Of a stretch of DNA of 64,000 bases, positions 36,218 through 44,490 are shown piece by piece (within the stretch, counting starts at the first letter, position 1; each line of letters starts with the position of its first letter). Origin of the DNA: Nocardia africana NBRC 100379 (GTDB taxonomy: Bacteria; Actinomycetota; Actinomycetes; Mycobacteriales; Mycobacteriaceae); assembly GCF_001612635.1 (NCBI RefSeq), contig NZ_BDAV01000008.1:1-64000 (forward strand). Direction: 5' to 3'. A program made the position numbers and the translations under genes. The notes under the pieces were generated by a model. It made no database searches. It saw nothing but the letters and a program-made list of their open reading frames with translations, and was not told the DNA's origin.

Positions 36218-36475
36218 TCATCGGTGGCGGCGGCGCGTCACCGCCGACAGCACGAGCGGCTCGGACCCGGGATTGAGCAGCCGTCGCACCGGCACGACGG
36301 CGGGCGCGAGGACCGCTCCGGCGGCGAATCGGGCCCGCCGGCCGCCGCGGCATTCCAGCTCCAATTCGCCGCTGGTCACCACGACAAGGACGTCGGCCCA
36401 GTCGGCGGCGACGTAGTCGAGTGCGTCCCCCGGCTGCAGAACCACGCTCCAGCGCCGCACTCGCCGAGAGTCCAT
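36218..36475 (-). CDS. small cupin-like protein
   Basis: The 85-residue product has a single beta-barrel-like pattern (VLVVVTSGELELECRGG, then FAAGAVLAPAV and LLNPGSEPLVL) resembling a cupin conserved core without the His metal ligands. The ATG overlaps the sigma-factor stop (ATGA), so it is translationally coupled to it and may modulate sigma activity or sense a small ligand. That role is inference from position. Confidence 0.6.
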   Translation of the reverse strand: MDSRRVRRWSVVLQPGDALDYVAADWADVLVVVTSGELELECRGGRRARFAAGAVLAPAVVPVRRLLNPGSEPLVLSAVTRRRHR

Positions 36476-37506
36476 CAGCTGTGGGACGGCAAGGCGGGAG
36501 GCAACGCGAACGCGGCGAACAGCTCCGGCTGGTGGAACAGGGCGATCTCGGTCAGTGAATCACCGTCGACGGTCAGCACCCCGATGGCGAAGGCATCGAA
36601 CGTGTCCGCGCCCGGTTCGCGCCAGTACAGTCCGAACGCCGGTTGCCGGTTGGCGGCCGTCGGCAGGAGCCGCCAGCCGCTGCCCATCTCGCCGAAGACG
36701 TGGTCGGCCAGAAACGCGCCGATGTCGCGGCGACCGGCGAACCAGACCGTGCCCGGCGGCATGATCAGCGCGGCGTCCTCGCGCAGCAGGGCGACGAGTG
36801 CGGCCGGATCCGCGCTCTCCCACGCGGTGATCAGCTTCGCCAGCGCCCGGCGTTCGGACGCGGTCGACTCCGGTCGCCACCGATCACGTTGTGCGGGAAG
36901 GTGTTCCGACAGCGTGGCATGGGCCCGTTGCAGCGCGCTGTTGACCGCCGCCCGGCTGACTCCCAGGGCGGCGGCGGTGTCGGCCACCGACCAGTCCAGC
37001 GTGTCCCGCAGGATCAGAACGGCGCGCTGGCGCGCGGGCAGGCGCTGGATCGCGGCCAGGAACGCGAGCTCGATCGTCTCCCGGGCGGTGACGACCGCCT
37101 CCGGTTCCTCCCCCGTGGCGGCGCCCCCGTCCAGCAGCCGATCGGGATAGGGCTGCAGCCACGGCACGTCCACCGAGACCAGCTCGTAGCGATGCGGATC
37201 CGCCGGGCCGGCCAGATCGACCGGCCACGCTCGCGCCTTGCGCCGCCGCAGCGCATCCAGGCAGGCATGGGTCGCGATGCCGTACAACCAGGCACGCAGC
37301 GGAGCGCGGCCCGCATAGGAGTCCAGCCGGGACCACGCCCGCACCAGGGTCTCCTGCACCGCGTCCTCGGCATCCTCGACCGAACCGAGCATGCGATAGC
37401 AATGCACCTGCAGCTCATGCCGCAACGGCTCGACCAGCTGCGCGAACGCGATCTGGTCACCGTCGCGCGCTGCCTCCACCTTCTGATCCATATCTGTATG
37501 ACGCAT
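36475..37506 (-). CDS. ECF RNA polymerase sigma factor with C-terminal SnoaL-like domain
   Basis: The 343-residue protein contains region 2 (CYRMLGSVEDAEDAVQE, TLVRAWSRLDSY), region 4 (LRDTLDWSVADTAAALG, VSRAAVNSALQRA), and a C-terminal SnoaL/NTF2-like domain of about 120 residues (LITAWESADPAALVALLRED onward). This is the SigG/SigJ-like ECF arrangement in which the extra domain replaces an anti-sigma factor. Start codons at 37524, 37506 and 37491 are all in frame and none has a convincing ribosome site; 37506 is a compromise. Confidence 0.88.
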   Translation of the reverse strand: MRHTDMDQKVEAARDGDQIAFAQLVEPLRHELQVHCYRMLGSVEDAEDAVQETLVRAWSRLDSYAGRAPLRAWLYGIATHACLDALRRRKARAWPVDLAGPADPHRYELVSVDVPWLQPYPDRLLDGGAATGEEPEAVVTARETIELAFLAAIQRLPARQRAVLILRDTLDWSVADTAAALGVSRAAVNSALQRAHATLSEHLPAQRDRWRPESTASERRALAKLITAWESADPAALVALLREDAALIMPPGTVWFAGRRDIGAFLADHVFGEMGSGWRLLPTAANRQPAFGLYWREPGADTFDAFAIGVLTVDGDSLTEIALFHQPELFAAFALPPALPSHS

Positions 37507-37584
37507 CCGGGCCCCATCGTTCATCGGTCTGCCGAAAACATCAGTAGGCACTTTCACATGTGCCGGCCACGACCACCGGGCGCC

Positions 37585-37773
37585 ATGCCCGGGGCCGCCG
37601 AACTGCCGGTGGGCGTGATCGGCTGCGGTATGTCCGGCCCGCTGAATCAGCATGCGGGAGGCGGGATTCCGTTCCTCGTGATCGAGAAGAACCGGGCTCA
37701 ACCCCTTTTCCGCCTCATCGGCCAATGGCGATCGATCCGCGCACCGGACCCGGACGAGTACGAAATCGATTGA
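37585..37773 (+). pseudogene. flavin monooxygenase N-terminal fragment
   Basis: A short frame encodes VGVIGCGMSGPLNQHAGGGIPFLVIEKN, the FAD-binding start of a Baeyer-Villiger or FMO-type enzyme (compare VxIIGAGMSGLxxAxxLxxAGIPFxVLEKN), with a damaged helix. It then degenerates into unrelated sequence and stops after 62 codons. It is the relic of a deleted monooxygenase gene. It lies next to the SDR relic across the sigma gene. Confidence 0.6.
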
Positions 37774-37879
37774 GCCGCGACACTACTCGGACATATGACC
37801 AGGTGAGGCGGCGTTGCGATCGCCTGGTGCACGGTGTGGGATGCCTCACGACGTGAGTCGGCGAATTCCGGTTTAGCCG

Positions 37880-37895
37880 TGACCGGAACCGGTCA
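37880..37895. promoter_or_regulatory. perfect inverted repeat upstream of 37971 gene
   Basis: TGACCGG-AA-CCGGTCA forms a 16-bp palindrome 75 bp upstream of the histidine-kinase-like gene. It may be a transcription-factor site; no binder is suggested by context. Confidence 0.45.
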
Positions 37896-37970
37896 ATCTG
37901 CACACGACGTCCTCGGCTCTATACGCAGGGCCGGTTCGCCGTGTGTCGGTAGAAGAGGTCACGCCAATCC

Positions 37971-38606
37971 ATGGCTCCCATCCCCACTGGCCGCAACGAC
38001 AACGATCCAACCGCCTATGTCGCGGTGCGGAATGCGTTGTCGCAGGCCTTCGAACTGGTCGACGCGATGCTGCGGTCCGATTACGCGGACCCGGAAGGCC
38101 CCGGCGCCGAACTCCCCGGCGCCGAAGCGGTATCCGTCACGCAACTCCGAGCGCGCGGCGGTCGCGGTAGCAATCTCGCCCTGTTCCCCCGTGGCGCCGG
38201 TCTGCTCCAGCGCGTCGAGCGGGCGGTGCAGCGCTGCATCGGTCATACCCAGCTGCGCAGCATCGTCGCTGTCACCGGGTCGGCGGACCAGGTACCGGAC
38301 GCGGTGGCCGACCAGGCCGAAGCCGTGGTCGCCGACACCGTCGCCGCTGTCGTCGCGCATGCGGGCGCCGCGGCGGTCGTCGTCACCGTCACCGTGGCCG
38401 ACGTTCTCACTCTCACCATCGACACCCTGGACACCACCGGCACCACCACCGCCGACGCACTTCCCACGGCCACCGTGGCGACCGTGCACGCGCGGGCCCG
38501 CGACGTCGGCGGCTGCTGCCGGGTCTTTCCCGGCGGCCGGGTCTCCTGGACCGCACCGCTGCCGCCGCACGGCAAGGACGCCACGGTCCATCCGATCATG
38601 TTCTGA
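37971..38606 (+). CDS. degenerate HATPase-like (sensor kinase remnant) protein
   Basis: The 211-residue protein is Ala/Val-rich. Its second half follows the pattern of a DevS/DosT-type histidine-kinase ATPase domain: VPDAVADQAEAVVADTVAAVVAHAGA resembles the VREAVSNVVRHAGA helix, then VVVTVTVADVLTLTIDT as the next strands, and GGCCRVFPGGRVSWTAPLP as the usual GGxxxxxxGGTxxxWxxPL ending. The N-box Asn and the G1/G2 glycine boxes are missing, as is any phospho-acceptor His domain. ATP binding is therefore unlikely. It stands alone; function unknown. Confidence 0.55.
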   Translation: MAPIPTGRNDNDPTAYVAVRNALSQAFELVDAMLRSDYADPEGPGAELPGAEAVSVTQLRARGGRGSNLALFPRGAGLLQRVERAVQRCIGHTQLRSIVAVTGSADQVPDAVADQAEAVVADTVAAVVAHAGAAAVVVTVTVADVLTLTIDTLDTTGTTTADALPTATVATVHARARDVGGCCRVFPGGRVSWTAPLPPHGKDATVHPIMF

Positions 38607-38629
38607 CGCGGTGTGATTCGCCCGGCGGG

Positions 38630-38983
38630 TCAGGGCTGCGGTTGCTGCCGGGTGAGCGTGTCGCGCAGGTGGTCGCGTTCGACGGTCAGGGCGGTGTTGC
38701 GGGCGCGCAGGGCGCTGTTGTCGTCTTCGAGGTCGAGAATCCGCGCGATGGCCGACAGATGGATGCCCTGCCGGGTGAGCGCGGTGATGCGCTGGAGTCT
38801 GGCGAGGTCGTCACCGCTGTACCGCCGGGTCCCGCCCGCGCTCCGCGCGGGGGTGATCAGACCGTGTTGCTCGTAGAGGCGCAGGGTGTGGATTTCGATA
38901 CCGGCGAGCTCGGCGGCCACCGATATCGAATACACCGCCCGGTCCGACCCCGGCAGATGTCCCTCGCGCCGATCCGAACCCAT
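38630..38983 (-). CDS. MerR-family regulator, HspR-like
   Basis: The 117-residue protein has the MerR winged helix (AVYSISVAAELAGIEIHTLR, LYEQHGLITPARSAGGTRRYS) and a C-terminal dimerisation helix (LDLEDDNSALRARNTALTVE). The AVYxISVAAELxG opening resembles HspR, the heat-shock repressor, but no HAIR element (CTTGAGT-N7-ACTCAAG) was found in the divergent region. It probably regulates the divergent hsp20, possibly through the repeat at 39068-39087. ATG 38983 follows AGGGAG. Confidence 0.88.
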   Translation of the reverse strand: MGSDRREGHLPGSDRAVYSISVAAELAGIEIHTLRLYEQHGLITPARSAGGTRRYSGDDLARLQRITALTRQGIHLSAIARILDLEDDNSALRARNTALTVERDHLRDTLTRQQPQP

Positions 38984-39028
38984 CCTGCTCCCTTCTCCGT
39001 GCGGCAACCAGTTTATCTCTCACTACTC

Positions 39029-39055
39029 CTTGCACTCTCCTGGCCCGAGTGCTAA
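39029..39055. promoter_or_regulatory. CIRCE-like element (HrcA operator) upstream of hsp20
   Basis: The right arm GAGTGCTAA (39047-39055) is identical to CIRCE. The left arm CTTGCACTC (39029-39037) matches TTAGCACTC at 7 of 9 bases. The spacer is exactly 9 bases, as in CIRCE. HrcA repression of hsp20 is therefore expected. HrcA is encoded elsewhere. Confidence 0.75.
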
Positions 39056-39067
39056 ATAAATCTGTGT

Positions 39068-39087
39068 CAGATAACAGAGGTTATCTG
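39068..39087. promoter_or_regulatory. inverted repeat in MerR/hsp20 divergent promoter
   Basis: CAGATAAC-AGAG-GTTATCTG is a perfect 8-bp inverted repeat, 33 bases before the hsp20 start. MerR regulators bind such repeats between promoter elements, so it is the best candidate site for the divergent MerR protein. Confidence 0.6.
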
Positions 39088-39120
39088 AGGTTCCTTCGAG
39101 CGATAAAGGAGTGAACTGAG

Positions 39121-39552
39121 GTGGCGACCATGCTGATGCGCACCGATCCGTTTCGCGATCCGGACCGTTGGACGCAGCAGGTGTTCGGCACGCAGGCCCG
39201 ACCGGTAGCGATGCCGATGGACGCCTGGCGCGAGGATGACGAGTTCGTGGTGGAGTTCGATCTACCCGGCATCGACCCCGATTCGCTGGGTGTGGACATC
39301 GAACGCAACGTGGTCACGGTGCGGGCGTCGCGCCCCGAGCACGATTCGGGCCGGTCGATGATCGTGGCCGAACGCGTTCGCGGGGTGTTCCGGCGTCAGG
39401 TGATGCTGGGTGACAGCCTCGACACCGATCACATCCGCGCCGACTACCGCGACGGCGTACTCCGGTTGCGAATCCCGGTGGCGGACAAGGCCAAACCACG
39501 CAAGATCAGCGTCGACCGGGTCGACAGCGAGCGGCAGGCGATCACGGTCTGA
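39121..39552 (+). CDS. small heat-shock protein Hsp20/alpha-crystallin
   Basis: The 143-residue chaperone has an alpha-crystallin domain from about residue 27 ([20 protein letters not shown]) through [13 protein letters not shown] (the GVLxLxIP signature) and a C-terminal tail with IxV-type ending (QAITV). It should hold unfolded proteins during stress. GTG 39121 is the likely start; ATG 39130 is possible. Its promoter region carries a CIRCE-like element and a MerR-type repeat. Confidence 0.94.
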   Translation: MATMLMRTDPFRDPDRWTQQVFGTQARPVAMPMDAWREDDEFVVEFDLPGIDPDSLGVDIERNVVTVRASRPEHDSGRSMIVAERVRGVFRRQVMLGDSLDTDHIRADYRDGVLRLRIPVADKAKPRKISVDRVDSERQAITV

Positions 39553-39557
39553 TCGCT

Positions 39558-39602
39558 GCACGGGTGGGCCCGGTCGGCTGCGGCTTCCGGGCCCACCCGT
39601 GC
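39558..39602 (+). terminator. terminator after hsp20
   Basis: A perfect 16-bp stem, GCACGGGTGGGCCCGG (39558-39573) with 39587-39602, and a 13-base loop begins five bases after the hsp20 stop. Confidence 0.82.
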
Positions 39603-39662
39603 GCGAGGAGCCCGTCACGACCGTTTTCCCGACCGTATCGATCAGTCCTGGACTTCTCCCCC

Positions 39663-39836
39663 ATGCCGATGACGATTACGACCGCCTCGCCTCTCGACCA
39701 CACTCGCGACCTCGATCCCGATGCGGTCGTGCGGTGGCCCGACCCCAGCCCCCTGCAATCGGGGTGGGACACCGTCATGCGTGCCACCCGCCGCGCCGAC
39801 AACGACACCGAGAGGAGGAAGTTCGCATGCCGATAG
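39663..39836 (+). CDS. second small ORF with W-P-D-P-S-P-L motif
   Basis: This encodes 57 residues from ATG 39663 (or ATG 39669, starting MTITTASPL). The core WPDPSPLQSGWDTVM spans 39735-39779 and corresponds to WPDPSPLDSWWNDVM at 7971-8015. Both cores follow P-x-A-V-x-W context. After the core the sequence is basic and charged (RRADNDTERRKFACR). It overlaps the start of a 42-residue membrane peptide gene by 10 bp. The family is not recognised and no enzyme domain is possible at this size. Confidence 0.6.
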   Translation: MPMTITTASPLDHTRDLDPDAVVRWPDPSPLQSGWDTVMRATRRADNDTERRKFACR

Positions 39837-39955
39837 CTCTCACGCTGGCCGGCGGCGCCGGTATCGCCGCTGCCGTCACCATCGCGTACGCCACCGTCGC
39901 GGCGACCTATTGGTGGGAGATGCGCACCTGCCGGCCCGACTCCAGCGGCGAGTAA
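39827..39955 (+). CDS. 42-residue single-pass membrane peptide
   Basis: ATG 39827 follows a near-perfect AGGAGGAA ribosome site inside the end of the WPDPSPL ORF. The product starts with a hydrophobic helix (IALTLAGGAGIAAAVTIAY), continues with ATYWWEMRTC and ends with a polar tail. It would span the membrane once. Translational overlap suggests that it works with the preceding peptide. No homologue recognised. Confidence 0.6.
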   Translation: MPIALTLAGGAGIAAAVTIAYATVAATYWWEMRTCRPDSSGE

Positions 39956-40062
39956 CCGGGCGAATTCGTTGCTCCGATGGCTATGCTCGGTGCGACTGGG
40001 GCGTCGGCGAGTTCGGGGCGGTCGTCGGCGCCGCGCTGACCACGAGTGACCGAGGAGCCCCG

Positions 40063-40554
40063 GTGACCGTCATTCACAACCTGCCCGCGCACGTGCTGTT
40101 CGTCCATTTCGTCGTGGTCTTGGTGCCGTTGACCGCGATCCTGGAAATCGTGTGCGCGCTGTGGCCGGCCGCGCGCCGGGGAAATCTGATGTGGCTGACA
40201 CTGGTGCTGGCCGTGATCGTCATGGTCCTGACGCCGATCACCATTCACGCCGGCCAATGGCTGTACAACCTGCGCCGCAATCCCGACGAAATCCTGCGCG
40301 AGCACGCCGAACGCGGCGAGACGATGCTCTACTTCGCCATCGCCCTGCTGGTCGTCGCGCTGGTGTTGACCGGCCTTCACCTCGCCGAACGCCGCGGCGC
40401 CGACCTGCGCACCCTCGCCACGATCACCGTCGTCGTGCTCGCCGTGGTCGTCGGCATCGCCTCGATCGTGCAGACCTACCGCGTCGGCGATGCCGGGTCC
40501 CAATCGGTGTGGGGCGACGAGATCGCACGTCTGCAGAAGGCCCGCGGCGACTGA
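40063..40554 (+). CDS. DUF2231-like four-helix membrane protein
   Basis: The 163-residue protein has four hydrophobic helices: VLFVHFVVVLVPLTAILEIV, LMWLTLVLAVIVMVLTPITI, MLYFAIALLVVALVLTGLHL and TLATITVVVLAVVVGIASIV. IHNLPAHVLFVHF near the N terminus and HxxxGE (HAERGETM) before helix 3 are features of DUF2231 inner-membrane proteins, some linked to heme or redox. GTG 40063 follows GAGGAG. Function unknown. Confidence 0.75.
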   Translation: MTVIHNLPAHVLFVHFVVVLVPLTAILEIVCALWPAARRGNLMWLTLVLAVIVMVLTPITIHAGQWLYNLRRNPDEILREHAERGETMLYFAIALLVVALVLTGLHLAERRGADLRTLATITVVVLAVVVGIASIVQTYRVGDAGSQSVWGDEIARLQKARGD

Positions 40555-40588
40555 CCGACGCCGCTCCGGCACTGCCGCCGTCGCGCGG

Positions 40589-41389
40589 TCAGCGGCCCGC
40601 CGACGTCACCATTCGGGCGCGGCGGGTGAGGGTCGCTCCGATGCCGTCCGCGGCCGCACGCACCGATGCCACATGACTTTCCGGATGGAATCGGTGCGAC
40701 GCGCCCGCGATGCTGATCGCCGCGACCACGGTGTCGGCCTCACGCACCGGCGCCGCCACGCACACCAATCCCGGTGCCGATTCCTCGAATTCGTAGGCCA
40801 CGCCCTCGGCGGCGATCCGGTCGAGTTGCGTGCGCAAGGTGCCGGGCAGCACGATCGTGCGGGGAGTGTGGGCGCGGAGCGGGCCGGTCAGCACGCGATC
40901 GCGCAGCGACCGATCCGCATGAGCGAGCAGCGTTTTCCCGATCGCCGTGCAATGCACCGGCATGCGGCCGCCGATCCGCGACGGCGCACTCGCTTGGCGC
41001 CGGCCGCCGATCTTGGTCAGATACACCACGTCCGTCCCGTCGAGGACACCCAGATGCACGGTCTCGTGGATGCGTGCGTTCAGTTCCTCGAGGAACGGGA
41101 TCGCGACCTCGAGCAGACTGCGCTCCACGGACGCGCGCATTCCGAGTTCGAACAGGTGGCCGCCGAGGCGATAGCCGGCTTCGGTCCGTTCCAGTAGCCG
41201 GACGGTGACCATATCCGCCAGCACCCGGTGCAGGGTGCCCTTCGGCATCCCGGTGCGCCGGCCGATCTCGGCCAGGCTCAGGACGCCGTCGTCGATCGAG
41301 AACGATTCGAGGACGGCCATCACCTTGCCCAGCACGGTCGAACCGTCCACCGGCCGTGCGCCGATCCTCGCCGACTCCGCGGTACTCAC
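40589..41389 (-). CDS. IclR-family regulator of the lower meta-cleavage operon
   Basis: The 266-residue regulator has an N-terminal winged helix (GVLSLAEIGRRTGMPKGTLH, RVLADMVTVRLLE) and a C-terminal IclR effector domain (IHETVHLGVLDGTDVVYL, GRMPVHCTAIGKTLLA). GTG 41389 starts the family-like sequence. It is divergent from the hydratase-acetaldehyde dehydrogenase-aldolase operon, with a near-perfect operator candidate between them. IclR activators such as MhpR control similar aromatic pathways. Confidence 0.9.
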   Translation of the reverse strand: MSTAESARIGARPVDGSTVLGKVMAVLESFSIDDGVLSLAEIGRRTGMPKGTLHRVLADMVTVRLLERTEAGYRLGGHLFELGMRASVERSLLEVAIPFLEELNARIHETVHLGVLDGTDVVYLTKIGGRRQASAPSRIGGRMPVHCTAIGKTLLAHADRSLRDRVLTGPLRAHTPRTIVLPGTLRTQLDRIAAEGVAYEFEESAPGLVCVAAPVREADTVVAAISIAGASHRFHPESHVASVRAAADGIGATLTRRARMVTSAGR

Positions 41390-41407
41390 CCCACCGAGCG
41401 TACTCGA

Positions 41408-41426
41408 CGTTCCGCTCAGTGGAACG
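41408..41426. promoter_or_regulatory. IclR-type operator in divergent promoter
   Basis: CGTTCC-N7-GGAACG (spacer GCTCAGT) is a perfect inverted repeat. Its core TTCCGCTCAGTGGAA has the size and form of IclR-family operators of aromatic catabolic genes. It lies 18 bases upstream of the regulator start and 73 bases upstream of the hydratase. Confidence 0.68.
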
Positions 41427-41499
41427 AAAAGCTGGTGCGGCACCTGCTCCGACGCGACAGTGAAGGCTCTCCCCCTCACCTACTACGCCAGGACATTGG

Positions 41500-42312
41500 A
41501 TGCCGACACCACGACTCGACGACCGAACCGCCGCGGCCACGACCGCCGCGGCACACCGGCTCAGCACCGCGGCTCGCACCGCCACCCCCTGCCGCCCCGT
41601 GCGTGACCTGATCGGGTCGGACGACGTCGCCGCCGCCTACGCGGTGCAGGCGCAGTCGACCGCCGAACGGGTCGCGGCGGGCGCCACGATCGTCGGCCGC
41701 AAGATCGGCCTGACCTCACCGGCGGTGCAACAGCAACTCGGTGTCGGCCAACCCGATTTCGGCGTCCTGTTCGACGACATGCAATTCCGGCAGGACACCC
41801 CCATCCCCGCGAGCCGCCTGCTGCAACCCAAGGCCGAAGCCGAGGTCGCGTTCGTGCTCGCGCACGACCTCGCCGACGGTCCGCTCGACGACGAGCAGGT
41901 GCGCGCCGCGGTGGACCACGCCGTGGCCGCACTGGAAATCGTCGACAGCCGAATCGCCGACTGGGACATCACCTTCGGCGATACCGTCGCCGACAACGGC
42001 TCGAGCGGACTGTTCGTCCTCGGATCGCAGCGCCGCACCCTCGACGAGTTCGAACCCGTGTCGGTGCGGATGACCATGTCCATCGACGGCGCCGAGGTGT
42101 CCACCGGGACCGGCGCGGCCTGCCTGGGTGACCCGCTGCGCGCGCTGGCATGGCTGGCGCGCACCGCCCGCGAATTCGGCGAACCGCTGCGCGCGGGCCA
42201 GGTGATCCTGTCCGGTGCGCTCGGCCCGATGGCCGCGATCACCGCCCCCGCAACCGTCACGGCCGACATCTCCGGGCTCGGCTCGGTGACCGCCGTCTTC
42301 ATCGAGGAGTGA
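41500..42312 (+). CDS. mhpD: 2-keto-4-pentenoate (2-oxopent-4-enoate) hydratase
   Basis: The 270-residue protein is of the fumarylacetoacetase-fold hydratase family: [30 protein letters not shown], the metal-binding stretch [18 protein letters not shown], and [13 protein letters not shown]. It adds water to 2-hydroxypentadienoate, giving 4-hydroxy-2-oxovalerate. It is the first gene of a three-gene lower-pathway operon. ATG 41500 lacks a strong ribosome site. Confidence 0.92.
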   Translation: MPTPRLDDRTAAATTAAAHRLSTAARTATPCRPVRDLIGSDDVAAAYAVQAQSTAERVAAGATIVGRKIGLTSPAVQQQLGVGQPDFGVLFDDMQFRQDTPIPASRLLQPKAEAEVAFVLAHDLADGPLDDEQVRAAVDHAVAALEIVDSRIADWDITFGDTVADNGSSGLFVLGSQRRTLDEFEPVSVRMTMSIDGAEVSTGTGAACLGDPLRALAWLARTAREFGEPLRAGQVILSGALGPMAAITAPATVTADISGLGSVTAVFIEE

Positions 42313-42317
42313 CAACC

Positions 42318-43298
42318 ATGAGCGACACACGTGGCGCCGTCAAGGTGGCCGTCATCGGATCGGGCAATATCGGCACCGATCTGATGATCAAGGTGATCCG
42401 GCATTCGACCGTCCTGGAAATGGGCGCGATGGTCGGCATCGATCCGGAATCCGACGGCCTCGCCCGCGCCCGGCGGCTGGGCGTGCCCACCACCGCCGAC
42501 GGTGTGCAGGGGCTGCTTCGGCTGCCGAACTTCGACGAGATCGAGGTGATCTTCGACGCGACCTCGGCCAAGGCGCACGCGGCCCACGCGGCGATCCTCG
42601 AGCCACTGGGTAAACGCCTGGTCGATCTCACCCCGGCGGCGCTGGGCCCGTTCGTCGTCCCGGCGGTGAACCTGGACGAACACCGGCACGCCACCAACGT
42701 CAACATGGTCACCTGCGGCGGGCAGGCCACCATCCCGATCGTCGCCGCGGTCTCCCGCGTCGCACCGGTCCCCTACGCCGAGATCGTCGCGTCGATCGCC
42801 TCGAAATCCGCCGGCCCGGGGACGCGGGCGAACATCGACGAGTTCACCGAGACCACCGCGCATGCGGTGCGGACCGTGGGCGGGGCCCGCCGGGGCAAGG
42901 CGATCATCATCCTCAATCCGGCCGAACCGCCGCTGGTCATGCGGGACACCGTGCTGTGCCTGACCACGGCTCCGGACGCCGCCACGCAGGAGGCGATTCG
43001 CGCATCGATCGAGGAGATGATCGCGCAGGTCGCCACCTATGTGCCCGGCTACCGGCTCAAACAGCAGATCCAGATCGCCCCGATTCCTTCCGACCAGCCG
43101 GTGCACACCCTGCAGCCCGCCGACGGCGGGCCCGCGCCCACGCATCAGGTGAGCGTCTTCCTGGAAGTGGAGGGTGCGGCGCACTACCTGCCCGCCTACG
43201 CGGGAAATCTCGACATCATGACCTCCGCGGCGATGCGCTACGCCGAATCGGTCGCCGACACGATCGCCGCCCCGGCAGAACAGGGAGCCTCGCGATGA
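42318..43298 (+). CDS. mhpF: acetaldehyde dehydrogenase (acylating)
   Basis: The 326-residue protein starts with [17 protein letters not shown], the NAD-binding motif, and has the acylating Cys133 in [12 protein letters not shown]. Length and sequence match the MhpF/DmpF/HsaG family, which converts acetaldehyde to acetyl-CoA while channelled from the partner aldolase. Its stop overlaps the aldolase ATG (ATGA), consistent with the stable aldolase-dehydrogenase complex. Confidence 0.95.
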   Translation: MSDTRGAVKVAVIGSGNIGTDLMIKVIRHSTVLEMGAMVGIDPESDGLARARRLGVPTTADGVQGLLRLPNFDEIEVIFDATSAKAHAAHAAILEPLGKRLVDLTPAALGPFVVPAVNLDEHRHATNVNMVTCGGQATIPIVAAVSRVAPVPYAEIVASIASKSAGPGTRANIDEFTETTAHAVRTVGGARRGKAIIILNPAEPPLVMRDTVLCLTTAPDAATQEAIRASIEEMIAQVATYVPGYRLKQQIQIAPIPSDQPVHTLQPADGGPAPTHQVSVFLEVEGAAHYLPAYAGNLDIMTSAAMRYAESVADTIAAPAEQGASR

Positions 43299-44320
43299 CC
43301 ACGCAACTGTTCATCCAAGACGTCACCCTTCGCGACGGCATGCACGCCGTGCGCCACCGCATCACTCCCGAGGACGTCGGCGCGATCGTGGCGGCGCTGG
43401 ACGCGGCGGGCGTCGACGCCGTCGAGGTCGCCCACGGGGACGGGCTCGCCGGCGGCAGCCTGAACTACGGCCCCGGCAGCAATACCGACTGGGAGTGGAT
43501 CGAGGCCGCGGCCGACAACCTCACCCATGCCCGGCTGACGACCCTGCTGCTGCCCGGCATCGGCACCATCGAGCATCTCGAGCAGGCCTATCGGCTCGGC
43601 GTCCGCTCGGTGCGCGTGGCCACCCACTGCACCGAGGCCGACGTCTCCGCCCAGCACATCGGCAAGGCCCGCGAACTCGGCATGGACGTCTCCGGCTTCC
43701 TGATGATGTCGCATATGGCCGAACCCGACCAGCTCGCCGAGCAGGCCAAGCTGATGGAAAGCTATGGCGCACACTGCGTTTACGTCACCGACTCGGGTGG
43801 CCGGCTGACCCTGAACGGCGTCCGAGACCGGGTGCGCGCCTACCGCCGCGTCCTCGATCCGGCCACCGAGATCGGCATCCACGCGCACGAGAATCTCTCG
43901 CTGTCGGTCGCCAATTCCGTTGTCGCCGTGGAGGAAGGCGTCACCCGCGTGGACGCCTCGCTCGCCGGGCACGGCGCGGGGGCGGGCAACTGCCCGATCG
44001 AACCGTTCGTCGCCGTCGCCGACCTGTACGGCTGGAAGCACAACTGCGATCTGTTCGCCCTCCAGGACGCCGCCGACGATCTGGTGCGGCCGTTGCAGGA
44101 TCGCCCGGTGCGAGTGGACCGCGAAACGCTCACCCTGGGCTACGCCGGTGTGTATTCCTCGTTCCTGCGCCACGCCGAAGCGGCGGCGCAACGCTACGGA
44201 TTGGACGCCCGCACCATCCTGCTCGAGGTCGGCCGGCGCGGATTGGTCGGCGGCCAAGAGGATCTCATCGTCGACATCGCCCTGGATCTGCTGGGTGAAT
44301 CCAGCACCGCGACCGCCTGA
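43295..44320 (+). CDS. mhpE: 4-hydroxy-2-oxovalerate aldolase
   Basis: The 341-residue class II aldolase has [13 protein letters not shown] at the N terminus (Arg/Asp catalytic and metal residues) and [15 protein letters not shown], whose His pair completes the Mn2+ site. It cleaves 4-hydroxy-2-oxovalerate to pyruvate and acetaldehyde and passes acetaldehyde to the dehydrogenase. It is last in the operon and is followed three bases later by a strong terminator. Confidence 0.95.
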   Translation: MTTQLFIQDVTLRDGMHAVRHRITPEDVGAIVAALDAAGVDAVEVAHGDGLAGGSLNYGPGSNTDWEWIEAAADNLTHARLTTLLLPGIGTIEHLEQAYRLGVRSVRVATHCTEADVSAQHIGKARELGMDVSGFLMMSHMAEPDQLAEQAKLMESYGAHCVYVTDSGGRLTLNGVRDRVRAYRRVLDPATEIGIHAHENLSLSVANSVVAVEEGVTRVDASLAGHGAGAGNCPIEPFVAVADLYGWKHNCDLFALQDAADDLVRPLQDRPVRVDRETLTLGYAGVYSSFLRHAEAAAQRYGLDARTILLEVGRRGLVGGQEDLIVDIALDLLGESSTATA

Positions 44321-44323
44321 ACC

Positions 44324-44368
44324 CCGAAGGGCCACCGAGTACGAACTACTCGGTGGCCCTTCGGTTTT
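44324..44368 (+). terminator. rho-independent terminator after aldolase gene
   Basis: A perfect 18-bp stem pairs 44324-44341 with 44347-44364 across the loop CGAAC and is followed by TTTT. It is the strongest terminator in the window. Confidence 0.93.
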
Positions 44369-44441
44369 CGCAAGCGTGCGGTGGACATATCCGGGCGGCG
44401 GCATCGTGGCCGCGGATGCCGATCGGAGCACGGCGGCGAAT

Positions 44442-44475
44442 GGCTCGCGGAGCGCATCGGGGCGCCCCGCGAGCC
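44442..44475 (-). terminator. hairpin after the minus-strand hydrolase operon
   Basis: GGCTCGCGG (44442-44450) pairs with CCGCGAGCC (44467-44475), 15 bases downstream of the hydrolase stop on the minus strand. The loop is 16 bases and there is no U-tract, so this is weaker than the neighbouring terminator. Confidence 0.5.
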
Positions 44476-44490
44476 GCGTGAGTGCCGGAT

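Noticed and set aside
39001..39120. HAIR (HspR) element upstream of hsp20
   Set aside because: No CTTGAGT-N7-ACTCAAG pattern; the elements present fit CIRCE and a different inverted repeat.
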